This document shows, piece after piece, positions 61,114-64,000 of a stretch of 64,000 nt of DNA. Under the pieces are notes generated by a model that worked only from the letters and a program-made list of their open reading frames with translations, ran no database searches and was not told where the DNA came from. How positions within the stretch are numbered: position 1 is the stretch's first letter; each line of letters opens with the position of its first letter. The stretch spans positions 5,270,001 to 5,334,000 of the forward strand of contig OZ243976.1 of NCBI GenBank assembly GCA_965214795.1. The letters are read 5' to 3'. The position numbers and the translations under genes are program-made. Origin of the DNA: JAJDXW01 sp965214795 (GTDB lineage Bacteria; Pseudomonadota; Gammaproteobacteria; HK1).

Positions 61114-62004
61114 CTATCCCGAGAGACGTGCGTTCACGTAGTCACCGATGCGCCGGACCGCCGAGCCGGCCTCGTCGAGGTACTCCCCGAACCAGTGCCA
61201 GACGTGGATCATCTCGTCCCAGATCTCGAGGGTCGCTTCGACCCCGGCCGCTTCGCACCGCTCGGCGAGCCGCAGGGAATCATCGAGAAGCACTTCTTCG
61301 GAGCCGACGTGGATGAGGAGCGGCGGAAGCCCCGAGAGGTCGGCGTGGAGCGGCGAGGCGAGCGGCGCGCGGGGGTCGGAGCCCGCAAGATAGGCGGCGC
61401 CCCAGCGATCGATGTCCTCCTGAAACACCAGCGGGTCCCGGTCCGCGTGCGTCCGATAGGACTCCGACTCGTTGGCGAGGTCCGTCCACGGGGAGATGCA
61501 CACCCCCGCCGCCGGCAGCGCGAGCCCCGAGTCGCGAATGGCGAGCAGGGCCGCGACGGTGAGGCCGCCCCCCGCCGAATCGCCGCCGAGGACGATCGAA
61601 CGGGGAGCGATGCCGGTGTCGAGCAACCCTCGGTACGCGGCCAGGGCATCGTCCACCGCGGCCGGAAACGGGTGCTCCGGCGCACGCCGGTAGTCGGGGG
61701 CGAAGGCCCGGGTGCGCGATGCCACCGCGAGCGCCCCCACGAGATGCCGGTGGGAAGCGGGAGAACCGATGGCGTAGCCGCCCCCGTGGAAGTAGAGGAA
61801 GGCCCCCGCGCCGTGCTCGGCGGGGGTGACGACCTCGACCGGAACCCCGCCGATCTCGTCCTTCTCGACCTCTACCCCTTCCGGAAGCGCGAAGACGTAC
61901 TGGGCCTTGTCGTACATCTGCCGCGCTTCCTCGACGCTCTGGTCGCGCATCGGGGGGAGCGTTGCAAGATGCGCCCGGATGCCTTCGATGCCGTGCTCCA
62001 ACAT
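61114..62004 (-). CDS. alpha/beta hydrolase, HSL-type esterase/lipase
   Basis: A 296-residue member of the hormone-sensitive-lipase family. YFHGGGYAIGS (71-81) provides the oxyanion hole, GDSAGG (141-146) the nucleophile Ser143, LIHVGSEEVLLDD the acid region with Asp, and the MIHVWHWF region the His. It would cleave short-chain esters. A chain that includes this esterase, an LLM monooxygenase 100 bp upstream and the acyl-CoA genes suggests breakdown of an ester formed by oxygenation, which is inference. Confidence 0.92.
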   Translation of the reverse strand: MLEHGIEGIRAHLATLPPMRDQSVEEARQMYDKAQYVFALPEGVEVEKDEIGGVPVEVVTPAEHGAGAFLYFHGGGYAIGSPASHRHLVGALAVASRTRAFAPDYRRAPEHPFPAAVDDALAAYRGLLDTGIAPRSIVLGGDSAGGGLTVAALLAIRDSGLALPAAGVCISPWTDLANESESYRTHADRDPLVFQEDIDRWGAAYLAGSDPRAPLASPLHADLSGLPPLLIHVGSEEVLLDDSLRLAERCEAAGVEATLEIWDEMIHVWHWFGEYLDEAGSAVRRIGDYVNARLSG

Positions 62005-62104
62005 TCCTCAGCCCTCGGTTTGGATGAATGTGCAGTGGCGCGGACCCGATTGGACCCGGGCGAACCCGGTCGGACCTGGGCACCCCGATGCGCCCGCGGC
62101 GTCC

Positions 62105-63265
62105 TCAGCGAGCGGCGATCATCTCCCCGGGCGCCGCATCGGCGAAGTTCGGAATCACCTTCCGCGCGAACAGATCGAGCGAAGCCAGGATCTCGTCGCG
62201 GCCGTGGATGCCCTGGGGAATGAGCAGAAAGCACTCCTCGACGGGGACCGCCCGCGCCGCCTCCTCGATCCGCCGGCACAGGGTATCGGGCGAGCCGACG
62301 AGCAGCTCGGGCAACCCTTGCCCGAACGGGACCGACCACTGATTCCAGAACCAGTGCACATCCTCGAACAGGGCCTGCGCCTTGGCGTCGGTCTCGGCGC
62401 ACACCATGATGCCGCCCCAGCCCGCCTCCTCGCCCGGCCGCACCGAATGTCCGTGGGCGACTGCCTCCTCCCGGTAGGCCGCCCAGAGCGCCTCGCAGAA
62501 CTCGAGGTTCGACGAGAGCACGATCGGCTTGCCCTTGTACCTCGCCCAGAACTTCGCGGTGCGCATGGAGTGGGTGAAGCCGCCGTAGATCGGTGGCAGG
62601 GGTTGCTGCAGGGGACGCGGCGCAATGCCGATCTCGTTCACCCGCATGTCGTCGGCCACGCCGCGCCCGTAGCGGGAATAGACCCGGTGCTCGTGGGGGT
62701 TCACGAAGTCCGGGGGCGGAAACGTCCAGAACTTCCCCTCGTAGCGGAACGTGTCGTGCCGGAGCGCGGTCAGCACGATGTCGACGAACTCTTCGAAATA
62801 CTCGCGGTTGTGCCGGTCCACCGGGGTATCCCGATTCCACGGCCCGACCGCGTTCAAATCGTCCCGGATGCGCAGATTGTCCACCCAGCGGGCCTGGTAG
62901 CCGCGAACGAGGCCGACCCCGAAGCGCCCGCCGAGCATGTTGTCCATGGTTGCGATGGACTCCGCGGTGCGCAGCGGATTGTGGGTGGTGGACACGAAGC
63001 CGCAGGTGATGACCCGGAGATTCCGGGAGTGCTGGCCGAGCCACATCCCCATGAGGGTGGGCTCGTTGCTGATCTCGAATCCCTCGATCTGGAGATGGTG
63101 CTCGGGGTGCCCGAAGCCGGCGTATCCGGCTTCGTCGGCGAAGCGCGCGTACTCCGCGATCTCGTCGAGCATCCGCCGGTAGAGCCGGGGGTCCTTGCCG
63201 GCCATGCCCGACTCGAGCTCTTCCCGCCGGCCGACGGTGCAATACATGAAGAGGTTGAACTGCAT
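62105..63265 (-). CDS. LLM-class flavin-dependent oxidoreductase
   Basis: A 386-residue luciferase-like monooxygenase: N-terminal MQFNLFMYCTVG, YAGFGHPEHHLQ, TLMGMWLGQHSRNLRVITC and MLGGRFGVGLVRGY are typical flavin-barrel segments, and GSPDTLCRRIEE is a common late motif. It uses reduced FMN and O2 on an unknown substrate. The frame opens at 63400, but those residues are MITE D read through; ATG 63265 is where family similarity begins. No strong ribosome site is visible. Confidence 0.9.
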   Translation of the reverse strand: MQFNLFMYCTVGRREELESGMAGKDPRLYRRMLDEIAEYARFADEAGYAGFGHPEHHLQIEGFEISNEPTLMGMWLGQHSRNLRVITCGFVSTTHNPLRTAESIATMDNMLGGRFGVGLVRGYQARWVDNLRIRDDLNAVGPWNRDTPVDRHNREYFEEFVDIVLTALRHDTFRYEGKFWTFPPPDFVNPHEHRVYSRYGRGVADDMRVNEIGIAPRPLQQPLPPIYGGFTHSMRTAKFWARYKGKPIVLSSNLEFCEALWAAYREEAVAHGHSVRPGEEAGWGGIMVCAETDAKAQALFEDVHWFWNQWSVPFGQGLPELLVGSPDTLCRRIEEAARAVPVEECFLLIPQGIHGRDEILASLDLFARKVIPNFADAAPGEMIAAR

Positions 63266-63307
63266 GGGAGGGCGCTCGCGAGGAAAGGTGGCCAGCTTCC
63301 CGATTCT

Positions 63308-63776
63308 AGCCCGAAAAAATCGACCGGCTTCCCGCTCCGGCCGCCAATCCGCTCGCGGTCGCGGGGCCGTACTCCCGCAAGCCGCCTCGGCAGCGCGCAC
63401 GGGCTAGTGCTGCCCGTGCCCCACATCTCCCCGCGGGACTTTGAACGTGGATAATTCATTTCAATTCAATTATTTGCAATCTATCTGCCGATGACTGCCC
63501 AAGCCAGACTCGTCGGGCCTCGGCCGCATCGGGACCGGCCAGGGACCGACTTGTCATTCGATGCGCCGTTCACAGAAAAAGCAAAGGGCCGGAAAACAAT
63601 GACTTCCATGATACGCCGCGCATGAAGCCCAGCGAGCGGATTTGGGGCACGGGCAGGGCCAGTGTCGACTACGCCTCGGCAGCGCGCACGCGCGCGCCCG
63701 GCCCGGGCGGCCCGTTCCTCCATGAGATCGTGGGGCATCCTGGCGCGCTCGCGACGAAAGTCGGTGATTTTTTCGG
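63308..63776. mobile_element. MITE D, copy interrupted by MITE E
   Basis: The left part (63308-63409) starts AGCCCGAAAAAATCGACCGG and the right part (63656-63776) ends AAGTCGGTGATTTTTTCGG, lacking the last three bases. In between lies element E. The two parts together match 59667-59903, though two of the three internal CCAGTGTC units are missing. Confidence 0.85.
63410..63655. mobile_element. MITE-like repeat E, copy 2, nested in MITE D
   Basis: 246 bp beginning CTGCCCGTGCCCCACAT and ending in the inverted form ATTTGGGGCACGGGCAG. It shares its interior with 3841-4171 but has one, not two, of the right-end units. GGCTAGTG on the left and GGCCAGTG on the right may be an imperfect 8-bp target duplication. 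Confidence 0.8.
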
Positions 63777-63846
63777 ATCGGACCGCACGACAGGCCGATC
63801 CGCACCCGCGGCCGACACTCGGTCACGACAGGAAAATGGTCCTGCC
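63777..63846 (+). repeat. dispersed repeat C, partial copy 3
   Basis: 70 bp matching the right half of 13328-13487 (ACCGCACGACAGGCCGATCC onward to AAAATGGTCCTG). It is joined directly to the truncated right end of MITE D. Confidence 0.65.
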
Positions 63847-63864
63847 TTTCCCGGCGTCCCGGGG

Positions 63865-64000
63865 TCAGTAGGAGCGCGGCAGACCGAGAACCCGCTCGGC
63901 GATGTAGTTGAGAATCATCTCCCGGCTCACGGGGGCGATGCGTGCGATCATCACCTCCCGCAGATACCGCTCGACGTGGTACTCCTTCGCGTAGCCCATG
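63865..64000 (-). CDS. acyl-CoA dehydrogenase, 3' end only
   Basis: The last 44 residues of a gene that continues beyond the window: GYAKEYHVERYLREVMIARI, then APVSREMILNYIAERVLGLP and a stop at 63865. This is the characteristic C-terminal helix region of acyl-CoA dehydrogenases (GYxxEYxVERxxRE). It is not a copy of the dehydrogenases at 47-51 kb, whose ends differ. Confidence 0.85.
   Translation of the reverse strand, partial: MGYAKEYHVERYLREVMIARIAPVSREMILNYIAERVLGLPRSY

Noticed and set aside
63266..63400. A 45-residue N-terminal extension of the LLM oxidoreductase
   Set aside because: It is translated MITE D sequence.

Overview
The window is high-GC DNA (by eye well above 60% G+C) from a Gram-negative bacterium, most likely a proteobacterium and plausibly an alphaproteobacterial relative. 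The clues are an hpnCDE squalene/hopanoid operon, type-2 ArgC, IspH, DusA, a DUF1244 protein, an O-antigen-type export and ligation locus, and a strong acyl-CoA/MaoC/Rieske/LLM catabolic flavour. No tRNA, rRNA, CRISPR array, phage module or intact transposase gene was found. The mobile DNA is small and non-autonomous: MITE-like elements with terminal inverted repeats, one REP-like hairpin, and remnants.

Layout. 1-9.5 kb is mostly core-type genes: the 3' end of a periplasmic binding protein translationally coupled to a sensor histidine kinase, a NUDIX hydrolase, argC, a HAD phosphatase, an MscS channel, a DUF1244 protein and ispH. 10-13.2 kb is hpnC-hpnD-hpnE. 13.3-17.3 kb is a three-gene cassette (membrane sulfatase-fold enzyme, small YVDPGT protein, methyltransferase) bounded by 64-bp inverted repeats, with an 11-base homopolymer just after the first start codon. 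17.7-21.4 kb holds a Uma2-family protein, decayed transporter fragments, and a deleted amidohydrolase that reads in frame into a DUF1330 protein. 22-26.3 kb holds dusA, a Rieske oxygenase divergent from a TetR regulator, and a methyltransferase.

26.9-47.5 kb is the most unusual part, a surface-polysaccharide locus. It has asnB, a Wzx-like flippase, three tandem near-duplicate GT4 glycosyltransferases with 4-bp overlaps, a Uma2 gene, and three tandem Wzy/WaaL-type O-antigen ligase/polymerase genes. In each of these three a large leucine-rich-repeat (LRR) array is nested inside the periplasmic loop of the membrane enzyme (2057, 1176 and 831 aa). The two shorter proteins read as in-frame recombination mosaics of modules seen in the longest. 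A fourth ligase survives only as a 3' fragment.

47.5-56 kb is a tandem duplication of an acyl-CoA dehydrogenase-MaoC-Uma2 unit in which the two copies have lost complementary genes. It is followed by further amplification to five Uma2 paralogues, each with the same leader and candidate promoter and with coiled-coil tails of different length. 56-64 kb returns to acyl-CoA metabolism (two MaoC-type hydratases, an acyl-CoA synthetase with an abnormal P-loop, an esterase, an LLM monooxygenase, the 3' end of another acyl-CoA dehydrogenase) plus a trypsin-fold protein whose nucleophile position is Met.

MITE-like families D and E, elements B and C, and a REP-like repeat recur across the window. They often abut or overwrite gene ends (argC, ispH, the small gene at 49.7 kb, the MaoC gene at 59.6 kb), and one E copy is nested inside a D copy at 63.4 kb. 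All function calls come from reading motifs; no search was run.
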